A stretch of 64,000 bases of DNA. It comes from Lateolabrax maculatus (taxonomy: Eukaryota; Chordata; Actinopteri; Acropomatiformes; Lateolabracidae). How positions within the stretch are numbered: position 1 is the stretch's first letter; each line of letters begins with the position of its first letter. The notes beneath the pieces were generated by a model. It was not told the origin of the DNA. It did not search any database and was given only the letters and a program-made list of their open reading frames with translations. Location: positions 13,091,501 through 13,155,500 of the forward strand of contig CM062214.1 of the NCBI GenBank assembly GCA_031216445.1. The letters are read 5' to 3'. The position numbers and the translations under genes are program-made. Shown here in pieces: positions 26,409-37,253 of this stretch.

Positions 26409-29400
26409 ACATTTAACACTCTTGTCATGTCTCCAGCTGGTCTGCAGGTCCAGGCTGACCTCCCAGTCAGTGCAGCACGGCTGTGTTCTGGCGCACGGCG
26501 CTCATTCTTCTGCCGCATGAAGTACAACAAAATTTCTGTCAAAGTGGAAGAGAAGGAATTCCAAGCCAGCACCTCCAAAAAGAAGGGTAGGGAAATCATC
26601 CAGTGGATTATCAGCAGATCACTTTTGTAGATTCAGGGTTAATATAATATTTCTCAGGTATGCTTCCATTCACAAGAGGTATTGATGTAAGACCGAGGTG
26701 TTCAAACTGTGTGTCAGAGTTGGAGGGGAGGCGCAGAGAGAGAGAGAGACTTGCAGCAAAGATACTGTGTGAAGTGAATTGTACAATTTGATCAAAAGTC
26801 TGACTCCTTCTCAGAGTCATAAAAGGCTCTTAATGTCCAGTCAACATTATATTCCTGGAACACTCTTCCATCCATTTATATACAGATATTTGCAATGTAT
26901 TTAAATCCTTTAGAAATAGAGACAAAAAACTAAAAAAAACTTTGGGGTGGATGTGGTGTTTAGTTTGAACAGTACCAGACTGTGAAAACCCAGGGTGTAA
27001 AGGAATACATTTATTTTATTTTTTATTTTTTTATATGTGCATATTGTGATTTGTGTCTGCACGTACCTACAGAGTTGCAGAAATACTGCACGGTGCACTG
27101 TACGGGCTACATGCGTAGCTGGCCTACCAGTCAGTTGGAAGCAGAGGTGGAGAGTGAGGCAGATAAGCAGGATAGCTCCCACTTCAGCTGCCTTGTGGCG
27201 ATGGGACGTGTCCACTCACACTCATCCCCCCAGGTTAATGGAGAAGTCCGAGTGAAACCCACAGAGTTCATCACGCGCTATGCCATGGATGGCAAATTCA
27301 CCTTTGTCGATCAGAGGTAAAATTTAATTTCAATATGGGGGTGGAAGAGGGTTGTAGTTTCTTGGTGCATGGCTTTGTAAACAATGTATAATCATTGAGA
27401 CATTTCAAATATCTTTGACACTGATAACACTGAAGAATGTTGATGTCAAAGGGGTAAACAAATCTTTACAAATTGAGAACACGCAGTAGTCCAAATATAG
27501 CAGAGTCATACTAACACGATACATTTACACGCTGTTTTAACACTTAGCTTTTTCATCCGCAGAGCAACAACCATTCTTGGTTATCTTCCCCAAGAATTGC
27601 TTGGGACATCATGCTATGAGTACTTCCATCAAGACGACTTACCGCATTTAGCTGACAGACATCGAAAGGGTAAATTACATTTTTCAGTGACCTCATGCCT
27701 TCTTTTGTTAGCATTTTTCAACATCTGCTGATGATGAAAATGATACATCCTTCAATTATATTTAAGCATATTTAGATCTTGCTAAGTTTATTCATGTAGG
27801 TCACTTTGTTTCCCATATTTTGTGTCTGCTGTGCTTATAGTGTTCTCTGCCTTTAGCAGATCATTTTCCACTGTTGAGTCCTCTAACTCATCCACTCACT
27901 GTTTTTCCACCACAGCGCTACGGAGTAAAGAGAAAATTGAGACAAACTGCTATAAGTTCAAAACAAAACATGGCTCTTTTGTCACTCTGCAAAGTCAGTG
28001 GTTTAGTTTTGTAAATCCCTGGACCAAAGAAGTAGAATACATAGTGTCAACTAACACAGTTATATCGTGAGTATATGCTTCAGTCCCTTTGTGCATTACC
28101 TAAATACCTTTGGACCTGAGATAGATATACAGTATATTTGTCAGCGCTTTACCCCTTTTTTTGTCATTCCATGCCAAGGCATGATCACAATCGAACCAGT
28201 CGGTCAGGAAACAGGTCTGAACAGTCGAGCAATTCCAAGACATCTGAAGGTCAGTTAAAATGAAAAAAAGTTATTATCTCATTGATGCCCTTTGATACTT
28301 AAAAATCTAGATTGTGTAGTCATAGTACACTGTAAAGTACATGTTGTTGTTTTTTTCTGTTAGAAGATGCCAAGAAGTCCCTTCCAATTATACCAGGCAT
28401 CTCCACCACACCTGGAACTATGATTTATGCTGGAACCATAGGGACCCAGATTGCCAATGAGCTGCTGGATTTTAACAGGTGTGAACTCACAACAGAGCAT
28501 GTCCTCTTTACTTTTTGGAACAGGGACAGTGATACGTAAACATACAAAAATAATTTCTTTGGAATTGTCTGTGTACATTAATGCAGTCTTAATGTGTCTC
28601 TTTACAGCTAGAGCTGTAAAACGCTGTTCATCAGTTGTTGTAGATGTTACTTGCTTACTACTTGATTACAGTTGATCTGTGTCTGTGTTGCTGTAGGATG
28701 AACTCATCACCTTCCAGTGGTAACGTCAGCCCGTTCAGTATACCACAGGATAAGTCTCACAATCAAATCAGCAACAACGTAAGTCTTAATACATGCGTCT
28801 GTTTTATCACGGGTGCATCTGTCCCAGTCATTAATGGATTGGAAAACTGTCCATAGTTAGTTTAGTCCAAATATTTAACCATGTATGTTTACAGGTGTGT
28901 CGTGTTCATGGGGATATAGGCCTGTGTGAGAGAACAGTTCTTACAGTGTTACCTACTTGAAATCCTTACATGAAGTTCATTGCATTTTTACAAGAGTTGG
29001 CCAGTTACATTACATACAGTTACAGTATATAATGTATGTTGAAGTGTCCCAATATTTGGCCAAATAAGGTAAAAAATCACTACTTGAATATGGTGTGAAT
29101 TGTGTCCGTAAAACGATACTTTTGCATGCATAACATGCCACATATTTGCAAGAAATGCAGCAGTAAAAAACTAAAATTCAATCCATAGTTAATCCATCTA
29201 GCTGATAATCAGGACTGCCTACTACCTTCCTGGTTGTCTATAACAGAATGTTCAAATGTTGAAAGGCATAATTTGGCCTGTTCACATTTGATGCTTTCTT
29301 CTATTTTTTTCCCCCCCTCATGACTAAATGTTGCTGTTAGGGCTATAATTTGCTTCTCTTTTGGTCTCTAGGTGCCAAATGGAGAGGCAACAGACATGGA

Positions 29401-29743
29401 GATGCCAGGAAAGTCCAGCTCAGATGATGAACCACAGGGAGCTGCATTCTCAGGAGGAGAAACACTCATGGGTACTCTCTCTGATCCTGTCAATAAGCTT
29501 ATTTATAAATTGTATGAAGGACCATGTTTAATTCTCTCCTCTTATAACTCCATTATCTTGTATTTGTCACCCCATCTCACCTCAGGGGAGAATTCCCAGA
29601 TGGATTTGGACAGCGTGGTTGGACCGGGCCTTAGCAGTCTTAGCAATGATGAAGCAGCCATGGCAGTGATTATGAGCCTCCTGGAGACGGACACAAACTT
29701 GGGCGAGGCTGTGGACTTTGAAGAGATGCACTGGTCTTTATAG
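19441..29743 (+). CDS. bmal2: BMAL2 / ARNTL2 circadian bHLH-PAS factor, 17 coding exons, complete
   Basis: This gene encodes a nuclear partner of CLOCK that binds E-box DNA in the circadian clock. Coding exons: 19441-19498, 23502-23631, 23710-23763, 23881-23922, 24095-24252, 24868-24947, 25318-25410, 26216-26333, 26437-26586, 27073-27316, 27563-27669, 27916-28066, 28179-28249, 28364-28478, 28697-28778, 29372-29471, 29586-29743. Phases agree throughout, giving 1,911 nt and 636 aa. The basic nuclear signal PRKRKGS precedes the bHLH (about residues 95-148), which has the DNA-contacting HSQIEKRRRDKMN and a second helix LDKLTVLRMAVQHLKSLKG. PAS-A spans about 165-300 (DGFLFVVGCDRGKIVFVSES), and PAS-B with its PAC about 355-460 (FITRYAMDGKFTFVDQR, YEYFHQDDLPHLADRHR). 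The acidic C-terminus ends in VDFEEMHWSL, a BMAL-type transactivation tail. The BMAL2 rather than BMAL1 call rests on linkage to ppfibp1. Intron 1 is 4 kb; the start codon lies in a GC-rich island. Confidence 0.93.
19550..19640 (+). repeat. (CA)n and (GA)n microsatellites in bmal2 intron 1
   Basis: A (CA) run occupies 19550-19578 and a (GA) run 19611-19640, both within 150 bp of the first coding exon. Confidence 0.9.
19692..19702 (+). promoter_or_regulatory. Consensus RORE (AAACTAGGTCA)
   Basis: It matches the ROR/REV-ERB response element WAWNTRGGTCA at every position and lies 194 bp past the end of bmal2 coding exon 1. Rhythmic Bmal transcription in other vertebrates depends on such elements near the first exon. 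Motif match only. Confidence 0.5.
20703..20850 (+). repeat. Diverged copy of the 'gattattttcattat' family in bmal2 intron 1
   Basis: It contains 'gctgcgatgattagtcc', 'atcatttggtctataaatgt' and 'caaataatagtgaaacgtgt', which match segments of the family seen at 7077, 36120 and 40165. It is diverged and its borders are uncertain. Confidence 0.5.
22351..22546 (-). repeat. Copy of the widespread interspersed repeat, inverted relative to 12203
   Basis: It runs from 'tctgcgtgggttctctccgg' through 'cacagtccaaagacacgcag' and 'gttaggttaattggtgactc' to 'gagataatggatggatag'. These are the reverse complements of the landmarks at 12203-12452, and this copy is better preserved. It lies in bmal2 intron 1. 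Confidence 0.8.
26351..26407 (+). repeat. (GT)n(GA)n microsatellite in a short bmal2 intron
   Basis: The compound repeat fills more than half of the 103-bp intron between coding exons ending at 26333 and starting at 26437, beginning 17 bases after the splice donor. Confidence 0.9.
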
Positions 29744-32333
29744 AATCTGCTCTTACAGTGTTTAGTTTTTTTGATGACGAAAACTGCTCGAATGCTTATT
29801 CTAAGACACAGCGTTCCTGTTTTTTTTTTTTTAAAGGACTTTTTTATTTATTTGTGACCTTTTTCCACATAAGCTGTGTAGTCTTCGTGTGGCTGCTCTA
29901 ACAGGAAGCGGTACCGATGACAATAAGGGACACCTGCTTTCCCTCTTCAGAAGGAGGATGTGCCTCTAAAGCCTTACAGCGGTCTGCCTGCCCTGAAACG
30001 CTGTTCCTCACACCTTTCCTCACATCTACTGTCATCCTCTGTTTAACTGAAGAGGCCGTGAACAAAAATAACATTGACGTGATGTACAACGGCTCGGGAT
30101 CCCTGCTCATATTTTTCTCCTCCACCTGCATTTGAACAAAGGTTTGGAGTGACGATGCAAAAGAAATTGCACTGAATCAATTTCATGTTTTTTAAAAGCT
30201 TGTAATTTGATTAGATACTGTATGTTTAATTAAAATGCGAGGAAGATCCCTTGACAACAGGACCCATCTCTGTGACCCCTCAGGATCCAAGCCGTAGGTA
30301 GCCAATGTACCTCGGCAGACCACACTTCCATAACCTCTAACTTTGAGAGTCACCTAATGATGTGCCACTCAGAGATTTCCTCTTAACTTGTCAGTATCTG
30401 AACATTTTCCATGGAAACAGTCCAGTAACCTCCTCTCTTCTACACTGACTTGAAGAAACTACATGTGTGGATTTGGTATGATTGCAAACACAATGTCTTC
30501 AGGCCATACCTGTCTTAAAGGGATAGTTTGCGTAGGAAGAATATTTTCATTTTTCAATATGTACACTTCTATAGACATTTATTCCCCAATGTTGGCTGGC
30601 CTGGGATTTTATTTGCCCTAGCTCCAAACATTTAAAATTTCTTGGCAGAAATGATCCACTTTCATAAATTTGAGTGCAGCCAGTTTTGGTGGTTGACCAT
30701 TCAAGAACACTCATGGATTTATGAGCACTACAATACTACTTCATGCAAAGTGAAACAGCACTTTAGAGTTGCTGAAATGGAGGTTTGGTGGCACCGGCTG
30801 AGCAGCAAACCCATTTCACATATGTGACATTTTGTCAATACATGTTTGAGGTTGATCTCTGAGTCTGATGGTAAAAGTGATAACTCAGGGAGTGATGGAA
30901 ACGGAGCCACCCAATTTTCACATACAATGACACAGTTCTTAGTAACTGTAGCAGTATTTTGTCCTCCAGATTAAGGTTTTACTTACTTCCCTACAATACC
31001 GTGCATTGGTACGAGTCAAATCTCGTAATGAGTCCGTACTTGTTCACCTTAGTCTGTGTTCTTAAACTTACACTTATTGCAGGAAAGACAGCTTTAGCCA
31101 TTTTTTTCATTCAAATGTCATGTTTTATATGCTTGTCAGAGACACACACTTGTCATGCATAGATGTATGAAGGGCTTATGCTATGCAGAGCTATCTATCC
31201 ATAAATTCTAAACTTTATGGTATGTTCCTTTCCCTATCCATGTTAAGTGTCACTCATATCATGCATGACTCAAAAAACTCCTTCTCCTACTGCTGACTTG
31301 TAATATGACATTTTGTGAGAACTAAGTCACTGAATTGTATGGATCCCCTTGTGATTTACCTCATGTAGAGTTTTGTTTTGCCCATGCTTACAATTGCACA
31401 TCTTGGATATTACTAACAAAACATTGATAGCCATTATGTGATGACCTATATGTTAGAAATGTTACATTTCTTTTACCTGAATAATTTTGAGTGTTGTACA
31501 TCGCTGGAGTCTCATAGGTATTGCAATGAAAAGAGCAAAGTCAGCATATGTTGACTTGATTCAAAGGTTTTGTCAATAAACTTACCCACAGTCATTAGTT
31601 CCTAAACCAATCAGTCAAAACATCAGCAGTTGTTTTGCTGCCCAGATATACAACATACGGAGCTGTGTAGCTTCTATGTCATGCCATTGTTCATATAAGT
31701 ATCTCGGTCCACGATTTATAGTCATTTCATGAGAACTGTTTAGGATTTTCCAATAAGAACCCTTGTTTCAAAGATGGAAAATGTGTTTGTGAATCATTGT
31801 GAAGAATACAGTTTTTTTTTTTCCTTTCTTCTAATGCTTGAATTACGAGGAGCCAGTGGGTGGAGCAGCTGAACTCACAAAGACCCTCCTGCCTGTGTCC
31901 GAAGTGCCTTTGGACATGTCTGCTTGGACACACAAACCTGTGTTGCTTACAGAGACCGCCTGCCACCCGGCACCCCCACAGACTGAAAGGAGGACTAAAA
32001 TGTATCATTGGATTAACTTGACGTATTATGGCATACTGTGCACTTCATGAATGAAGTGAAGTGGCTTGTACATGTTGGCTTTAGCACTCACTACCTAACC
32101 AAACAATCAGAGCCTGGAGCCATGCCATAGACACAGGATGGTCTTTTAAAGGCAATAAGTCCAGTTTGTATTATTGTTTTGTTCCCAATCTTCTTATTCA
32201 ATCATTGCACTGTAGTAGCTGTAATTTCCCCAGAAAGCTAAAACATTGCTCTCACGTCATCTTATTTGGTGGTGAATGAGTGATGGACCTTGCTGAGAGG
32301 GAACATATTTTAAATGTCTCCATTTGAAATAAA
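29744..32333 (+). other. bmal2: bmal2 3' UTR and flank
   Basis: There is no coding evidence downstream of the bmal2 stop. AATAAA hexamers occur at 31575-31580, 32328-32333 and 32678-32683, so the transcript could end at any of these. A stretch near 30515 ('cttaaagggatagtttgcgt') resembles the outer end of a fish MITE family, and the sequence to about 30,900 may belong to that element. Confidence 0.4.
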
Positions 32334-33002
32334 ACAGTAGTTTTTGTAAGCTAGGGAAGATTATGTTTTGATCTAATGCTCTGCTTTGTGTGTAGTTACG
32401 TTCTGCTTTTGTATCATTTATTGTTAGTTTGTGAAATTCATTAGACTAGGGAAGTTACAGACATCCAACTGTCACTGCACAGGAGGAAGGACCTTAACAT
32501 TTGGCTTATATTGGGCTGTTGGAAGCTTGTTACTGCCTCCGTTGTACCTTTTCCTGCCACTTCATAAGTTAATTCTTGTTTGATTTGGGCTCCAGAGGAG
32601 GCACTTGCTGTATTTGTCTATTGAGTTATTGCTGCTACTATCAGCATGTCTGGGCTGTCTTCCCAGGTTGTCATGTTAATAAATATTAGTTTACTAAACC
32701 CTCAACTGTAACTTTGGGCATATTTTGAAGCATCTATATTTGGCTCAAACAGAAGGGCATTAAGTGTGTGTGAATTCAAAATGTTTCCTCCAGCTCTTAA
32801 CACTTTTCTGTCTTCGGTGAGGCAGATTGAGAAGCAGCAGCCTGCTGCTTGAGTAATTACATTTGCCTTCTACTGAACCCACTTACATCCTTTCTTTTTG
32901 TTACCACCCTCTGAGGAGATTAGCTTTGAGTAATTTTTCAAATGTGATAAGGTACTGGTTGGTGCAATTAAGAAAGCATGGTATAAGCTGGGATTTGTTT
33001 TG

Positions 33003-33010
33003 TATATAAA
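33003..33010 (+). promoter_or_regulatory. TATA box (TATATAAA)
   Basis: A strong TATA sequence lies 41 bp before the GCAP-like start codon, implying transcription starts about 15 bases before the ATG. A CAATTA motif (CAATTAAG at 32966), like photoreceptor PCE-1 elements, lies just upstream. Confidence 0.6.
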
Positions 33011-33050
33011 GTCAGTGGCGAATGCAGAGCTGTTGTTGCTCCTTTACAGA

Positions 33051-34985
33051 ATGGGCCAAGCTGCTACCCTGCCTTGTAGAAGAGGGGAGTCTTATGTTAC
33101 AGAGCTGTATGAATGGTTCAGGTAAGACTTTGTTTTGGCTTTTCAATTTCTACAGAAAAGATGTTAATTAATCCAATGCTCTATGTGTATTTAAATAGAA
33201 GAAGCCTGTTAAAGTAAATGCATCGGTGTGGAAATGTTTAAGGCTCCCATTTGAGCTGTAAAATGTTTTAACATGCATAGCAACTACTGTATGTATGCCC
33301 CTCAACATTCAAGAAATGTACCAGTAGGTATGCTTTTGTCTTGTAGAATGTGTTATTTTCCAGACAAATCCTCAAAAAAAAAATCTAATTTAATCTCTGT
33401 TCAATTTATCTTCCTGTGTTAGCAGTAGTATAAACTTGAGGAATAGTGTCTATAGCCCCACTTTATTTCCATGACTGCTAATAAGCTTCACTTTGACATG
33501 TTGTAGTAAAGTGGTTCAAAATGATTTGACCTAATTATTTTAGCCCTCATGTCCCAGGCTGTCATCAAGCTTTCAGACACGTGTTGGGGATAGGTTGACC
33601 TTAATTCTCTTAATTCTTAATTTAAAGGACACGTTCTCCTGCTAGAAAGCTGACCCTTCATTCAAACTTCCTCTGTGTTTTCTTGTGTGTTACAACAACT
33701 ACATTTGTTCTTTTCTTTTTATTAAAAGAGTCTATTCTTTGTCTTTTTGTGATAGAAAGTTTATTAATGAATGTCCAAGTGGGCTGATCACTCTTCATGA
33801 GTTTCAAAGGCATTTCTGCAATGCAACAGTGGGCAGTGAGTCTGCTGAGTATGCAGAACAGATATTCCGCACATTGGACAGTAATGGGGTAAGCAAGGTA
33901 CTCTGAATGACTTCAAGCTGTATATCTGATGAGTCTGGAGGGACTACTTTTCCTCCAGCTCCAACAGGATAATAATGAATGTTATTCTATCATAATTGTA
34001 TCCTTGAAGTTGAAACAACCAACAAAAGTAATAAAACAAACTAAGGTGTTAATGGGGATGCTTTTTCTTCAGGACGGGGTGGTTGATTTCAGGGAGTACG
34101 TCATGGCCATCAGCATGCTTATTGAAGGTTCAGCCGTGGAGAAGCTGCGGTGGTCGTTTAAGCTCTATGACAAAGACAGGGACGGAGCCATTACAAGGGA
34201 GGAAATGCTAGACATCATGCAGGTGCGTTTGCTCTGCTGTGTCATACACAAACTCTGTCCAAAACAAATGTCAGGGCCTACATTTTAAACTACAGCTTAC
34301 TTATGAGATGACATCACAGATGGTGCATCACAGAAGTCCAACTGGTGGTGGTTTCCTTTTGTTCGCAGGCTGTTTATAAGATGAGTGTTGCAGCTGCTTT
34401 AACCAAACCCAACCCGCTTACAGCTGAAGAATGTACCAACCGGATATTTGTCCGATTGGATAAAGACAATAACGGTGAGGAAATGATTTTTCCCTTTTGT
34501 TTGAAATCATGGTGCAGTGTTATTATCCTCATAGTGATAGGGCACTGAGAGTGTGTCTTTTCTCCCTCAATAAACTAACCTCATAGGGTTAATGGCTATA
34601 TGTTTCTGTGGAAGAAGGTGACTATGACTATAAAATATGCCACCCTATCTACTATATGTTTTTCAAGATCATGGTTATATGTGTAACCATAATTTTAAAA
34701 AATGGAAACTCTAAAAAAAAAAAAAAAGTTATTATCATCAAGTTATTTATTGACAGTAGTTAACTACAAATTAAGCTCTTGCTCACTAATATCATCACTT
34801 GCAGTGCTCTTTGTCTTTAATCACCGTCTGTCCTTGTTATGTCTGCAGCCATCATCAGTCTGGAGGAGTTCATTGAGGGAGCGCTGGATGATGATTGGAT
34901 CAGGGAGATGCTGGAATGTGACCCCAGCACTGTGAAGGTGGAGAGGCCCCTGAGGAGGGACAGCGCTTTGGGGACCCATGGTTGA
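33051..34985 (+). CDS. Guanylate cyclase-activating/inhibitory protein family (GCAP/GCIP-like), 198 aa
   Basis: This gene encodes a neuronal calcium sensor of the type that regulates photoreceptor membrane guanylate cyclase. Coding exons: 33051-33121, 33756-33888, 34073-34222, 34369-34474, 34849-34985; phases agree and total 597 nt. The amino end MGQAAT fits N-myristoylation. EF-1 is non-binding and carries the family's CPSG (residues 30-33). EF-2 (65-76, DSNGDGVVDFRE) and EF-3 (101-112, DKDRDGAITREE) are canonical. EF-4 (149-160, DKDNNAIISLEE) has Ala where Gly normally sits at loop position 6, so it may bind calcium weakly. KLRWSFKLYD and SLEEFIEGALDDDWIREML are typical of the family. A TATA box precedes the gene. 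The sequence looks closest to the GCIP/GCAP4 branch of fish and frogs, but I cannot choose an exact guca1 symbol without a tree. Confidence 0.88.
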
Positions 34986-35854
34986 CCTGAATTGGGGTAT
35001 TCGATTCACTGGGAGCAGAGAAATTAACCAGTCGATGTTTGGAATTGAATTTCCAGGTGTCGCTGCAGCAACACAGCTTCCTTTCACTATCAAAAATGAT
35101 ATCCTGGTCTGTTGAGTTACTTCAAGGTAGACACTGGAGAGCACTAGGAAATGTAAACATTGTTTTATTAAATTGCCACAATATGAAAGGCATTCTCTTC
35201 TGCTGTGTTTTATTATGTGTTATTTTTCTACTGCCGTTTGGATCAATGCTTTGTTTTGTTCTTTTGTTGGTTTTTCTTTGCTGCATAATTTGATAATTTT
35301 CTGTGTCCAATTGCATCTCCTTATAGAATCATGAGACAATTACATTTTATTTGTCTTACTCATATTATATTAATAGATATCCATTCCACACTTGTGGCCA
35401 GATTAACTTGCACCAGGTGACAGACCCAAAATCTATTTTAAGTTAACATATTGTAAGGGCTTTTTCAATGGTTTTGCAAAACTGTTGCGCTCGGCAAGTA
35501 CTGTATGTAACTACAATCTTGAGTTACTCGTACTTTACTTGGGTATTTCCATTTTATGCCACTTAATACTTTTTACTCCACTACATTTATCTGACAACTA
35601 TAGTAACTAATTACTTTGCAGACTAAGATTTAACCTACAAAACATTTCACCACAGTTGATGCACTTGTTAAAGCTAGTTCCAGCTTGATCAGCTAAGATG
35701 ATACTTATATGTTAATGCGTCAGTAACAATAGTCCAACAATATAAAGTGTAACCTAACAAGCTGAAAAGGGCCATTCTATATATGGAGTTTTTTCACTTT
35801 TAAATACTTAAGTGCATCTTGCTGTTTATGCTTCTGTACTTTTATTTGAATAAA
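34986..35854 (+). other. GCAP-like gene 3' UTR with polyadenylation signal
   Basis: No coding evidence. AATAAA at 35849-35854, within a 'tatttgaataaaaacatt' context, is the most likely polyadenylation signal. Part of this region near 35520-35640 carries 'ctcgtactttacttgg' and 'tactttttactccactacat', a T/A-rich repeat family seen again at about 35910-36060 and 36520-36620. Confidence 0.45.
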
Positions 35855-35909
35855 AACATTGAATTCATAACTTTGACTTGTATTTGACTGTTGATTCGAC
35901 TTTGTATTG

Positions 35910-36640
35910 CCAGTTGTGGAATATAACTGAGTACATTTAATTAAGTACTATACTTAGGTATAATTTTGAGGTACTTTTTTATTTTCTTCTTATGCCACTT
36001 TCTACTTCTGCTTTGGTTAGGATACTTTACAAATGAAGATTTATTAACACAAAACATATTAAGACTTTATAAAACATGATGTTTTGTTATAAATTAAACT
36101 AACAAACCAACAGTAAATACAAGTACAGCAGTCAATTGATCAATTGCTTGATTGACTGAAAATTAATTGGCGACAATTTTGTACAATCCTTTAAGTAATT
36201 TTTCATGTAAAAATATTTCATGGTTTCCCTTCTCAACTGTTAGGATTTCCTTCATTTTGCTGACTTTTTGGACTGTTGGACAAACAAAGCTTGGTGAAGG
36301 TGTTTACCTAACAATCAATCAATTAATGGAGAAAATAATTAGCAGATGAATCCATAATGAAAATAATCATCAGTTTCAGTCCTATGAAACATAGTTCAAC
36401 ATGACTGCAATCTCAACCGACTACAATTGTAAAATCCTGCTTTTACATAAATGCATGAGTAATAATAATAATAATAAACAGAAAAATAAAGTATAACAGT
36501 TACAGGAAACATTTTTCTGCATTAAGTACTTGTACTTGAAATACTTTAACTTACATACTTTTACTTAAGAAACATATTTTTTAATGCAGGACTTTTACTT
36601 TTACTTTTTTTACATAAATCAAGGATCTGAATACTCCCTC
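35910..36640. repeat. Cluster of fish interspersed repeats
   Basis: The block holds 'gagtacatttaattaagtac' and 'aagtacttgtacttgaaata' pieces of a TACTTTTACTT-type repeat at both ends. Between them, at about 36120-36390, is a copy of the 'gattattttcattat' family in minus orientation ('gaaaataattagcagatg', 'aaaataatcatcagtttcag'). No gene is visible. Confidence 0.55.
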
Positions 36641-36699
36641 CTCCGCTGAGTATTGCCGCTTTGTGAGGATATTTCTTCCACCTCTGACACTTGCAGACC

Positions 36700-37253
36700 A
36701 CTTGATGTCGCCGGCGCTTTGCAGAGCGGGCTCCCAGGCACCTCCCAGACTGTGAGGAACATGCTGCGTTTCAATTCCCAGCAAAAAACACGGAAAGGTT
36801 TCCCGCGCCACTCCCCCCAACGCGTCCAAGGCCGCCGACCGCTGCGCCTGCGAGCGACTGTTGGCTGCGGCTGTTCCCGGTCCGCTTTCGCGCAGCTAAA
36901 CAGACAAATGAAGATGAGTCGCTTTTCAAGACGCCCCCGCTTGCTGACGTTAACAGCAGGAGTCTCGTATCTCCCATTTTCCCCGGGCGACAGTGAACGC
37001 GGCAGGACTCCTGCTCCCGGCGGCGGGGGGGCGGGACTTTCCAGCCGTGACGTCGCAGGTTTTCCAGCGGGCTCGTCGTCACTCCGACATCATGGCGTAG
37101 CGATGCGGGCGGACGGACGGGGGTAGTACTGGTGGGCACGGAGAAGTTCAGAAAACCGAGCACTGCGGACTTTTCTTTTTTTTTTTTTTGGGAAGTAACT
37201 CGGGGAAAAAAAAACTTAACGGGAATCCCGGAATCTCTTCGAGCAGGGTGTCG
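36700..37253 (+). promoter_or_regulatory. ppfibp1: ppfibp1 CpG-rich promoter and non-coding first exon
   Basis: GC- and CpG-rich sequence in an AT-rich neighbourhood, ending at a good splice donor (TCG|GTAAGTG at 37253/37254). The first coding exon has an acceptor at 42887, so the simplest model is a non-coding exon 1 and a 5.6-kb first intron. A perfect NF-kB motif GGGACTTTCC (37033-37042) is followed six bases later by a CRE-like TGACGTCG (37048-37055). The transcription start itself cannot be read. Confidence 0.5.

Noticed and set aside
35039..35293. Hydrophobic 84-codon frame downstream of the GCAP-like gene
   Set aside because: It lies in the probable 3' UTR, is T-rich, and has no family pattern or upstream promoter.
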